The position numbers were made by a program, and so were the translations under genes. The notes under the pieces are model-generated. The model was not told where the DNA came from and searched no databases. It saw nothing but the letters and a program-made list of their open reading frames with translations. Shown here piece by piece: positions 4,899 through 11,987 of a DNA stretch of 15,582 bases (positions within the stretch are counted from its first letter, which is position 1; every line of letters starts with the position of its first letter). This DNA is from an uncultured Bacilli bacterium. Its GTDB lineage: Bacteria > Bacillota_I > Bacilli_A > RF39 > UBA660. The stretch spans positions 1-15,582 of the forward strand of contig CANROY010000027.1 of NCBI GenBank assembly GCA_947632355.1, read 5' to 3'.

Positions 4899-5741
4899 TT
4901 ATTGGCCTAAATTTATAGCACCTGTTTTTTCCAATTTTCTAGTTTCTTCCTTATAATTTAAAGCCATACCAATCACAAAGATATAGGCTAAGAAATACAC
5001 CCATAACATTAACATCACGATATTGGCAAGTCCTCCATAAAAGACAGCATAGTTAGCAAAATGGTTAATGTAGTAAGAATAAATAGCTGTTACCAAAACC
5101 CACATAATTGTTGTAAAGGCTGCTCCATAATTCACATAAATACTTTCGAGTTTTCTATCGGGGGCCATTGTATAAAGCATTTTGATAAAACAGAAGATGA
5201 TAAACCAAGTAATAGGTCCTTTAAGCAAGTTAAACGTAAATGTTATGGTACTCGTGATTTTCTCATTCATATTAACGAACGTAATGGCTTTTATAATATA
5301 TTTACCAAAAACTGGTACAATTAAAATGAACAAGAACAAAATAACAATTAGAACGGTCATAATAACCGCTTTTAATCTTCTTCTTGGAAAACTAGTATCT
5401 GGTATTTCATAAATGGCATTAGAAGTAACAATAATAGACGCTGCTCCATTACTTGCAATATAAAAACCTATTATCAAAGTAAAAAAGAAACGAAAATCAA
5501 TATTGGTTACACTAACCATTGGAACAATTAAATTGGCAATTTCACTTCCAAAGGCTTTATTGATAAAATTACCAATAAAATCCATCGATAAATGTAAAAA
5601 AGAAGCTCCATACGTTATCAAAGTAACAATAGGAACTACAGACAAAACAAAGAAGAAAGCGAGTTGTCCAGGTAACACGCTCATCTCCGGTCTTGTTATT
5701 ACATTAAAAACTTTTTTTAAAAAGTTCTTAAATCGCTTCAT
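4899..5741 (-). CDS. YihY/BrkB-family six-TM membrane protein
   Basis: The 280-residue product has six hydrophobic segments (roughly 24-48, 82-106, 123-150, 166-188, 205-225 and 232-262). Family signatures include PGQLAFFFVLSVVPIV (23-38) near the first span and the last-span stretch GGLANIVMLMLWVYFLAYI. The YihY/BrkB family (once misnamed RNase BN) is widespread, and its molecular role is unsettled, with export or envelope functions suggested. Length and topology are normal. Its ATG overlaps the stop of the upstream GGDEF gene as ATGA, so the two are translationally coupled and probably serve one envelope-linked process. Confidence 0.9.
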   Translation of the reverse strand: MKRFKNFLKKVFNVITRPEMSVLPGQLAFFFVLSVVPIVTLITYGASFLHLSMDFIGNFINKAFGSEIANLIVPMVSVTNIDFRFFFTLIIGFYIASNGAASIIVTSNAIYEIPDTSFPRRRLKAVIMTVLIVILFLFILIVPVFGKYIIKAITFVNMNEKITSTITFTFNLLKGPITWFIIFCFIKMLYTMAPDRKLESIYVNYGAAFTTIMWVLVTAIYSYYINHFANYAVFYGGLANIVMLMLWVYFLAYIFVIGMALNYKEETRKLEKTGAINLGQ

Positions 5742-7774
5742 TCTTCATTTCCCTCTTTTTTATGTTCTTTTTGTTTTTTTACTTCTTCTACGGCTTCATT
5801 AATAGCATCTTCTACGGATTTAATATCATCTTGTATCATACTATAACCAATCGCAGCCCCTTGTTCATAAGGAAGTTGTTTATTAAATTCTTTATTTAAT
5901 TTATGAATGTAACTTGCTAGTTGTTTTTGTTCATAACCGACTAAGTAAATTACAAATTCATTTCCATCGGTACGAATAATATCACTATTATCTAATTGCG
6001 TTTTTACTAAAATATTTGCTGCAGCTTTGATTTGTTCATCGCCTTTTTCATAACCCATTGTATCATTAATATATTGTAGATTATTTAAATCAATAACAAT
6101 GATTGCTTGTGGATAAACGGTATTTTGACTCCAATTCTCTAAGTTTTCACTTAAATAGTTTCTATTTTTTAAAGAAGTTAATTGGTCAATATATTTTAGT
6201 TTATCTTCTTTTTTAATCTTTTTCGATAGTTTAATTTTTTTCGTAAATTTATAAGCATATAAGAAAACTAATACAAAAATAATTAAAATATACATAAAGT
6301 ATTTCGCAATGGTTCCGGTAATAGTTCCGGTTCTAAATGTTCTTTCGTAATTATAAATTCCTTTATATTCTGTTTCTGCAGGGTCTTTATAATTTAAAAA
6401 TTTATTAAATAATTTTGTGAAGGTTTCATTGACATCTGTCTTAAACGTATACGTAGAGGAAGTTGTCATATTAAAACGTGAACTATATTCATTAAAGATA
6501 TTAAAACGATAAGCATAATAAACATTCGTATCTACAATAACGATTTCTTCATCTTTAATTAATTTCTTTAATTCACTTTCTTTTTTGTAGGTTTTTAAAT
6601 TGATTTTTGTATTATTTTTTAAGTAATCATACAACGCCGTTGCTTCTTCTACATAAACCGTTTCATTATTTAATGATTTTAAAGAATTAATAACAATAGG
6701 ATTTTCTTTATCAGCAAGCACACTTAACTTTATTGGAATATTGGTTGTAATCGTATTAAAGTTGTTGTTGCTAGCATTATAAAAACCAAAGTATAAATCG
6801 ACATTATCATTTTTTAGAGCCTTTTGGAATTTATTTATATTTTTATATTTTGTAAATTTAACTTCTGTATCCGTAAGGGTGGTAAATTCTTTTAAGTATT
6901 GGGCAATAACACCACCATAATTTCCACCAGTTAGAATTTCATAAGGACTATTGCTTACAAAACCATAATTATAAGAAATACTTTGCATTGCATCAACTTC
7001 TGTTAAAGAAATTCCTAATGCATCTGTAAATTGTTTAAATAAATGTTCTTTAAAAGAATCTGCAAAGTGATGTTCTTCCCACTTCATATAATATTTTTCT
7101 AATATAGAACCTAAAGTTTTATTCTTACTCATATTGACTTTATAATAGAAAGGAATATCACTAAAATGATACGTAATATAGTAATCATTTTTTAAAATTG
7201 TCTCTAAGTTTAATTCAAGAGGAACAATCATATATTGAATATCCGTTTGTTCATCAAAAGCCGTTTTTAATTCTTCTTCGGTATTATAAGATTGAATCGT
7301 TAAAGAATTATTTTCTAAGTAACTCGTAATATGACTTAAGTTTTCACTTAAAACCCCTATTTTTTGATTGGTTAAAGAAGCAGCACTACTAAAGTTTTCT
7401 ACCTTTTTTCCAACTAGAACATAATGTCCTTTATAAAAGATAAAGTCATCATCTCCATATGTATTACTTACGGTGAAGGAAACATTATTCGTTGTATCTC
7501 CTTTTTCTAAAACAACAGGATTGGTTTTTACACTATATTCTTTATAGAAATCATCTAAGAAATCATAAAAAACACCACTACCATTATTTCCAAAAATATT
7601 TACATTTAAAATATCGATATTTTGAACAATGGTTGAATTATCTGCAAGGTATCTTTTCTCTGTAACATTTAATCGACTTTTATCGGTTAAGTAAAGAGAT
7701 AATGTAACAACAATGGCTACGATTGCGATAACAAGTAGACCACCTATAATAAAATATTTCTTTTTCTTTTTCAT
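5738..7774 (-). CDS. Membrane sensor: two periplasmic-binding-like domains plus degenerate GGDEF domain
   Basis: The 678-residue product starts with a membrane anchor (about 7-29). A large extracytoplasmic part follows that looks like two tandem solute-binding (SBP_bac_3-like) domains (about 50-255 and 265-480). After a second membrane span (about 492-510) comes a cytoplasmic GGDEF domain (about 530-668). Diguanylate cyclase features kept are Asp562 in VIDLNNLQYINDTMGY and KGDEQI. The signature itself reads DGNEF (603-607, in RTDGNEFVIY) instead of GGDEF: the first Gly is Asp and the catalytic/metal-binding Asp/Glu is Asn. Cyclase activity is therefore doubtful; it may bind nucleotide or act as a scaffold. 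No EAL or HD-GYP partner is nearby. The upstream gene ends 14 bases away and YihY overlaps its stop. Confidence 0.85.
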   Translation of the reverse strand: MKKKKKYFIIGGLLVIAIVAIVVTLSLYLTDKSRLNVTEKRYLADNSTIVQNIDILNVNIFGNNGSGVFYDFLDDFYKEYSVKTNPVVLEKGDTTNNVSFTVSNTYGDDDFIFYKGHYVLVGKKVENFSSAASLTNQKIGVLSENLSHITSYLENNSLTIQSYNTEEELKTAFDEQTDIQYMIVPLELNLETILKNDYYITYHFSDIPFYYKVNMSKNKTLGSILEKYYMKWEEHHFADSFKEHLFKQFTDALGISLTEVDAMQSISYNYGFVSNSPYEILTGGNYGGVIAQYLKEFTTLTDTEVKFTKYKNINKFQKALKNDNVDLYFGFYNASNNNFNTITTNIPIKLSVLADKENPIVINSLKSLNNETVYVEEATALYDYLKNNTKINLKTYKKESELKKLIKDEEIVIVDTNVYYAYRFNIFNEYSSRFNMTTSSTYTFKTDVNETFTKLFNKFLNYKDPAETEYKGIYNYERTFRTGTITGTIAKYFMYILIIFVLVFLYAYKFTKKIKLSKKIKKEDKLKYIDQLTSLKNRNYLSENLENWSQNTVYPQAIIVIDLNNLQYINDTMGYEKGDEQIKAAANILVKTQLDNSDIIRTDGNEFVIYLVGYEQKQLASYIHKLNKEFNKQLPYEQGAAIGYSMIQDDIKSVEDAINEAVEEVKKQKEHKKEGNEE

Positions 7775-7788
7775 ATAATCACTACCTA

Positions 7789-8280
7789 CTATTCTTCATT
7801 TGTTTCTACTTTTGTATTATTGTTCCAAACAAGTCCACTACCATGCATATTTTTAGCACCCATAAGCAAGAAACCAACATTTGCTTCCGTTGTTTCTTCT
7901 TTGATTGTATAGTTAAAATCATAATTGGTACGATACGTTTCTTCAAAATAATCTAAAGAAGCAAGGGCTTTGTTTTTCGCATCTTCTAAAGAAACACCCT
8001 CTTTAAAGTTTATTGTTAAATAAACAACTTTTCCTTTTACATCGATTTTAGAATCTAAAATAGTTTCATCTTCACTTAATTTACTTAAGACACTATTTTT
8101 TATTTCATCCGTAATTGGAATATCTTGAATACTATTCAAACGGTCGCCATAACTTGATTTGGTTGCTCCAAAAAAATATTTAAAGGCAACACCTGCTATA
8201 ACAAATAAACAAATAATTACAATTAGAAATAAGACAAATAACACACGATTTTCAACCCATAATTTTTTTATTTTCTTCAT
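7789..8280 (-). CDS. Single-TM extracytoplasmic protein, unknown
   Basis: I do not recognise this 163-residue family. The first 11 residues are basic (MKKIKKLW), one membrane segment follows (about 13-37, VLFVLFLIVIICLFVIAGV), and the rest (about 45-155) is a soluble domain expected outside the membrane. That domain alternates predicted strands and helices (SKIDVKGKVVYLTINF, 77-92; SLEDAKNKALASLDYFEE, 96-113) and ends with NMHGSGLVWNNNTK. It is the first gene of an operon with the membrane GGDEF-like sensor, 14 bases ahead of it, and YihY. It could be an accessory or ligand-presenting partner of that sensor; this is inference from position only. An AGAGG ribosome site precedes the ATG. Confidence 0.7.
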   Translation of the reverse strand: MKKIKKLWVENRVLFVLFLIVIICLFVIAGVAFKYFFGATKSSYGDRLNSIQDIPITDEIKNSVLSKLSEDETILDSKIDVKGKVVYLTINFKEGVSLEDAKNKALASLDYFEETYRTNYDFNYTIKEETTEANVGFLLMGAKNMHGSGLVWNNNTKVETNEE

Positions 8281-8310
8281 ATTCTAACCTCTTTCATATA
8301 AGGTATATTT

Positions 8311-8326
8311 ATTATACTACATTATA
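8311..8326 (-). promoter_or_regulatory. Two TATAAT -10 boxes ahead of the sensor operon
   Basis: Perfect TATAAT hexamers lie on the minus strand at 8316-8311 and 8326-8321. The best-placed -35 for the nearer one, TAGCAA (8339-8334, 17 bp), is weak. Transcription of the three-gene operon most likely starts near 8304. Confidence 0.45.
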
Positions 8327-8357
8327 TACGCTTTTGCTAGTTTTTAATTTATCTTAT

Positions 8358-8392
8358 TTGAATTTACCTAATATATTATGTTAGAATATTAG
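8358..8392 (+). promoter_or_regulatory. Promoter of the ART-like gene with a dyad over the -10
   Basis: TTGAAT (8358-8363) and TAGAAT (8382-8387) are 18 bp apart and would start transcription near 8394. The dyad CTAATAT (8368-8374) / ATATTAG (8386-8392), with an 11-base spacer, spans the promoter spacer and the -10, where a repressor would block polymerase. The promoter is back to back with that of the sensor operon. Confidence 0.45.
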
Positions 8393-8434
8393 AAAATTAA
8401 TTTATTTAAAAACTTAGAGGAGGAATCTTTTATA

Positions 8435-9049
8435 GTGAATCATTATATTACTGAAATAGAAGAAGAATGTGAAATTAATTTAAATTGGTATTATCATTTC
8501 TCTAAGTATAATTTAGAAATTTATAAAAATATATTAGAAGAAGGAATTAAATGCGGTCATTTGTTAAATAGAACGCACTGTGGTAAAAATAATGGACCCT
8601 TTTATATAAGTTTAACTAAACTTACAATTCCTGATAATGACCTTTTTCTTAGTTATATGTCTAATTGCTACTTATATCATTCATTTATTTTAGACAACAT
8701 TAATCCCATCGAATGCGAAAATTTTATTACTCATAAAGAATATAAACAGTATAGAAATACTGAAGATAAAAGACGATATAGTAGTTATCTTTTTGGGGAA
8801 TATCAGTACTATTATTTCATAAAAAGTAATCTTATTAAAGGAATACAATACGATTTATATTCATGTCTTGTTAATGAACAAGAAGGTACATATATGTATA
8901 ATCTCTCTATAAAGGAGGTATTACAATTAATTGATTTATTAGAAGAACTTAATTTAGATATTCCGATATATGACTATTCTAGAAGAGACAAAACACTAGT
9001 ACATAAAATAAACAAAGAAAAATTTAAATATTATCAAAAAAAGGTTTAA
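8435..9049 (+). CDS. Putative ADP-ribosyltransferase-fold protein (DarT/ART-like), orphan
   Basis: This lone plus-strand gene encodes 204 residues that I cannot assign to a named family. The layout resembles small ART-fold proteins. An opening His-x-Ser and helix reads YYHFSKYNLEIYKNILEEGIKC (19-40, His21, Ser23), like the H-x-[ST]...NL..IL..GI start of DarT-type enzymes. A strand with Ser follows (FYISLTK, 56-62). A late E-x-Q segment leads to an I-x-G-I strand (GEYQYYYFIKSNLIKGI, 121-137; Glu122, Gln124), which could carry the catalytic Glu. A strong AGAGGAGG site 11 bases upstream supports the GTG start. No antitoxin such as a macrodomain DarG is adjacent. Activity and substrate are unknown, and the fold call is a pattern-based guess. 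Confidence 0.5.
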   Translation: MNHYITEIEEECEINLNWYYHFSKYNLEIYKNILEEGIKCGHLLNRTHCGKNNGPFYISLTKLTIPDNDLFLSYMSNCYLYHSFILDNINPIECENFITHKEYKQYRNTEDKRRYSSYLFGEYQYYYFIKSNLIKGIQYDLYSCLVNEQEGTYMYNLSIKEVLQLIDLLEELNLDIPIYDYSRRDKTLVHKINKEKFKYYQKKV

Positions 9050-9094
9050 TAAAAAAGTATTGCTACAAACTATCCACAATACTTTTAATTTTTT
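9046..9094. terminator. Bidirectional terminator overlapping the ligA 3' end
   Basis: A perfect 10-bp inverted repeat (aaaagtattg at 9053-9062, caatactttt at 9077-9086) has a 14-base loop. T6 follows on the plus strand (9089-9094), and on the minus strand TTTTTTATTAAA continues past the stem. The loop holds the ligA stop, and the right arm lies in its last codons. It serves the ART-like gene and the pcrA-ligA operon. Confidence 0.85.
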
Positions 9095-11066
9095 CTTCAT
9101 CCCATATTTCAATATTTAACTCTCTTGCTTTATCATACTTACTTCCAGGATTTTCTCCCACGATAACAACATCTGTTTTTTTACTGACACTTGAGGAAGT
9201 TGCCCCTCCATAAGAAATCAGTAAATTGCTTAAACTATCACGGTCTGTAAACGATAAAGTCCCTGTTAAAACAAAACGTTTACCACTAATTAAATCGTGA
9301 TGACGTTCGTTTTCTCCAAGATAGTTCATATTAAGACCAATACTTTTCAATTCTTCAATTAAAGCGATGTTATCCATATCGTGGAAATAATCGTATAGGT
9401 TTTGGGCTAAAATGGGTCCAATATCATAAATACGTTCAAAGTCTTCATAACTCGCATTTAAAAATCCATCGATATTCTTAAATATCTTTACGAGTAAAAG
9501 AGCCGTTTTATCTCCAATTCCACTAATTCCTAAACCAAAGAGTAAACGTTCTAAACTATTGCCTTTGCTGTCTTCAATAGCATTAAGTAAGTTCTCAACA
9601 CTTTTATTGCCATACCCTTCAAGTTCAATTAAATCTTTTTTATGTTCATACAAACGATAAATATCAGGAATTTTCCTTACAAAACCTAAGTTAAACAAAT
9701 CTTCCATAATTTCGTCGCCCAAGCCATCAATATTCATGGCTTTACGACTACAAAAATGGATTAAGGCTTCACTCTTACGAGCAGGGCACATTGGATTCAT
9801 ACAATAATGGTCAACTTGGTCTTTCTTTTTTTCTAAAACACTACCGCAGATTGGACAATTCGTAATCATTTGGAAAGTTTTTTCGTTACCACTTCTTCTT
9901 TCTTTTTTTGCTTCAACAACCTCCGGAATGACATCTCCGGCTTTACGAATAGATACGGTATCTCCAATTTTTAAATCTTTCATCACCACATAATCTTCGT
10001 TATGCAAAGTAGCACGTTTTACGGTAGAACCCATTACGATAACGGGGTCAAGTACAGCATTCGGTGTAATTCTTCCCGTTCTTCCAACGGTAAACACAAT
10101 ATCTTTAAGAGTCGTTAAGACTTCTTCGGCAGGAAATTTATAAGCAATCGCCCATTTGGGATATTTAGAAGTAAATCCAAGTTGTTTTTGAGAATCTAAA
10201 GAATTGACTTTAATAACAATTCCATCAATTTCATAAGGAAGACTACTTCTTTTTTCGGTTGTTTCATTAATATAGTCTTCTATTTCTTGAATCCCTGTAA
10301 CAACACGATTGGCATTCTTATTTACTTTAAACCCTAAATCTTCCATAAACTTTAAGGCATCTTCGTGGGTTTTAATTCCGTAATCTTCGGGATTTGGTAA
10401 ATGATAAATCCAAGTATCTAGTTTTCTTTCTGCAGCAATTTTAGAATCCAATTGTCTTATGGAACCTGCCGCAGCATTACGAACATTTTGTAAAAGAGGT
10501 AAATTCTCTTGTTCACGTTTCTTATTGATTTCCTCTAATACTTTTTTAGGCATATAAATTTCTCCACGAACTTCAATATCAAAAGGTTCTTTAAGCGTTA
10601 GAGGAACACTTTTAATCGTTTTTACATTGTGGGTAATATCTTCTCCAGTAATTCCATCTCCACGAGTGGCAGCAAAGATTAAATGCCCTTTTTCATAATG
10701 CAAAGAAACACTTAAACCATCAATTTTGTATTCACAAACGTAAGTTGGTTTGACACCTTCTTTTTCAATTCGTGTGTTAAAATCTTCTATCTCTATCAAA
10801 TCAAACACATCCGGTAAAGAAAGCATTGGAATTTGATGTTTTACTTTTTTAAAACGGTCAATGACTTCTCCTCCTACTTTCTTTGTTGGAGAAGTTGGAC
10901 TATCAAACTCCGGAAACTCACTCTCTAATGTTTCTAATTCTCTTAAATATTTATCAAATTCTTGGTCTGTAATTTTTGGATTATCTAAAACATAATAATC
11001 ATAATTGGCTTGATTTAAAATACTTCTTAAGTCTTCTATTCTTTTTTGTGCATCAATTTTTTCCAC
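9063..11066 (-). CDS. ligA: NAD-dependent DNA ligase LigA
   Basis: LigA seals nicks during replication and repair using NAD+. From the GTG at 11066 the product is 667 residues, normal for the family. The N-terminal Ia region (NYDYYVLDNPKITDQEFD, about 21-38) comes first, then the adenylation domain with KIDG (active-site Lys114), then an OB fold. A four-cysteine zinc finger (Cys404, 407, 422, 427), helix-hairpin-helix repeats (about 500-585) and a C-terminal BRCT domain (about 590-667, SGKRFVLTGTLSF) follow. An in-frame ATG at 11081 would add five residues, but the GGGAGG ribosome site lies just after that ATG and seven bases before the GTG, so GTG is preferred. The gene starts two bases after the preceding stop. 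Confidence 0.96.
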   Translation of the reverse strand: MEKIDAQKRIEDLRSILNQANYDYYVLDNPKITDQEFDKYLRELETLESEFPEFDSPTSPTKKVGGEVIDRFKKVKHQIPMLSLPDVFDLIEIEDFNTRIEKEGVKPTYVCEYKIDGLSVSLHYEKGHLIFAATRGDGITGEDITHNVKTIKSVPLTLKEPFDIEVRGEIYMPKKVLEEINKKREQENLPLLQNVRNAAAGSIRQLDSKIAAERKLDTWIYHLPNPEDYGIKTHEDALKFMEDLGFKVNKNANRVVTGIQEIEDYINETTEKRSSLPYEIDGIVIKVNSLDSQKQLGFTSKYPKWAIAYKFPAEEVLTTLKDIVFTVGRTGRITPNAVLDPVIVMGSTVKRATLHNEDYVVMKDLKIGDTVSIRKAGDVIPEVVEAKKERRSGNEKTFQMITNCPICGSVLEKKKDQVDHYCMNPMCPARKSEALIHFCSRKAMNIDGLGDEIMEDLFNLGFVRKIPDIYRLYEHKKDLIELEGYGNKSVENLLNAIEDSKGNSLERLLFGLGISGIGDKTALLLVKIFKNIDGFLNASYEDFERIYDIGPILAQNLYDYFHDMDNIALIEELKSIGLNMNYLGENERHHDLISGKRFVLTGTLSFTDRDSLSNLLISYGGATSSSVSKKTDVVIVGENPGSKYDKARELNIEIWDEEKIKSIVDSL

Positions 11067-11068
11067 TT

Positions 11069-11971
11069 TTAGTCCTCCCATAAAGGAATGGTATATTCTC
11101 CTTTTTTTCTTAAGATATCAATTGAATTCATAACACTTTCTAAATCACTTCTATAGGTCATACCAAGCCATACACTATCACTTGGTTGATTTAAAACAGT
11201 AATTTTACCACTTTCAATATTTTCTTTTAAACATTCCGGTAGTAAAACTTCATTTTTTAAAATGGTTTCTGTATCTTGTTTAAAATACTTGTTCCAAAAT
11301 TCTTCTAGTAGTAGGAAGAAATCATTTTGAAAAGCAAAGAAATTCATAGAAACGGGATGACTCTCTTCAATTTCAAAAGGACTATCTCCATTTAATGGAC
11401 TTGCGATAATTTTTCCTTCATCGTACCCAATACTACATTCAATAATAGAAGTTACTTTTTCATTATCTAAAGATAAAACGCCACGTTTTACAGCACCTTC
11501 TAAACTTTTTGTTACCCCATATTCATAAGAAATATTCGCATATGTGTAAGGTGTTGTTACTTCCTTTAAAAACTTGGCTGCTGCAAAAAAGGCATTCTTT
11601 CCATAAAAATCATCAGCATTAATAACGACAAAAGAACCATTTACATAAGGCTTTGCTGCAAGTACGGCTTGAACCGTACCCCAAGGTTTTTCACGAGTAC
11701 TAATATCCAACTCAACTGGAATATCTTCTATTTTTTGAAAAGCATAGGAAACCTCTATTTTATCTTCAATACGACTTCCGATTGTACTTTTAAAGATATC
11801 TAAGTTCTCCTCTTTAATTACAAATACTACCTTTTTAAATCCTGCACGAATAGCATCATAAACCGAATAATCAATGATAAAGTTCTTCTCATTATCAATT
11901 GGAGTAATTTGTTTTAAACCTCCAAAACGGCTACCCATTCCTGCGGCCATTACAACTAAAGTTAAATCCAT
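11069..11971 (-). CDS. Sugar-nucleotidyltransferase-like protein between pcrA and ligA
   Basis: The 300-residue product begins with the nucleotide-binding loop of the NTP_transferase family, MAAGMGSRFGGLKQ (8-21). It also has PWGTVQAV (96-103) and a metal-site INADDFYGKNAF (117-128), where Asp120 and Asp121 would bind the metal. Such enzymes join a sugar phosphate to an NTP to make an NDP-sugar; the substrate cannot be read from the sequence. This subgroup, with the GSRFGGLKQ start, occurs widely as an unnamed nucleotidyltransferase. It lies 16 bases after pcrA and its last codons hold the ligA ribosome site, so it is co-expressed with DNA-maintenance genes. That is unusual for a sugar enzyme and may be only operon convenience. 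Confidence 0.85.
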   Translation of the reverse strand: MDLTLVVMAAGMGSRFGGLKQITPIDNEKNFIIDYSVYDAIRAGFKKVVFVIKEENLDIFKSTIGSRIEDKIEVSYAFQKIEDIPVELDISTREKPWGTVQAVLAAKPYVNGSFVVINADDFYGKNAFFAAAKFLKEVTTPYTYANISYEYGVTKSLEGAVKRGVLSLDNEKVTSIIECSIGYDEGKIIASPLNGDSPFEIEESHPVSMNFFAFQNDFFLLLEEFWNKYFKQDTETILKNEVLLPECLKENIESGKITVLNQPSDSVWLGMTYRSDLESVMNSIDILRKKGEYTIPLWED

Positions 11972-11987
11972 CCTTCATTCCTTCTTT

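Noticed and set aside
4741..5802. Several open frames on the plus strand opposite the YihY gene
   Set aside because: They are antisense shadows of a well-supported membrane protein with normal topology.
11067..11081. ATG at 11081 as the start of ligA
   Set aside because: It lies upstream of the GGGAGG ribosome site, which is well spaced for the GTG at 11066.
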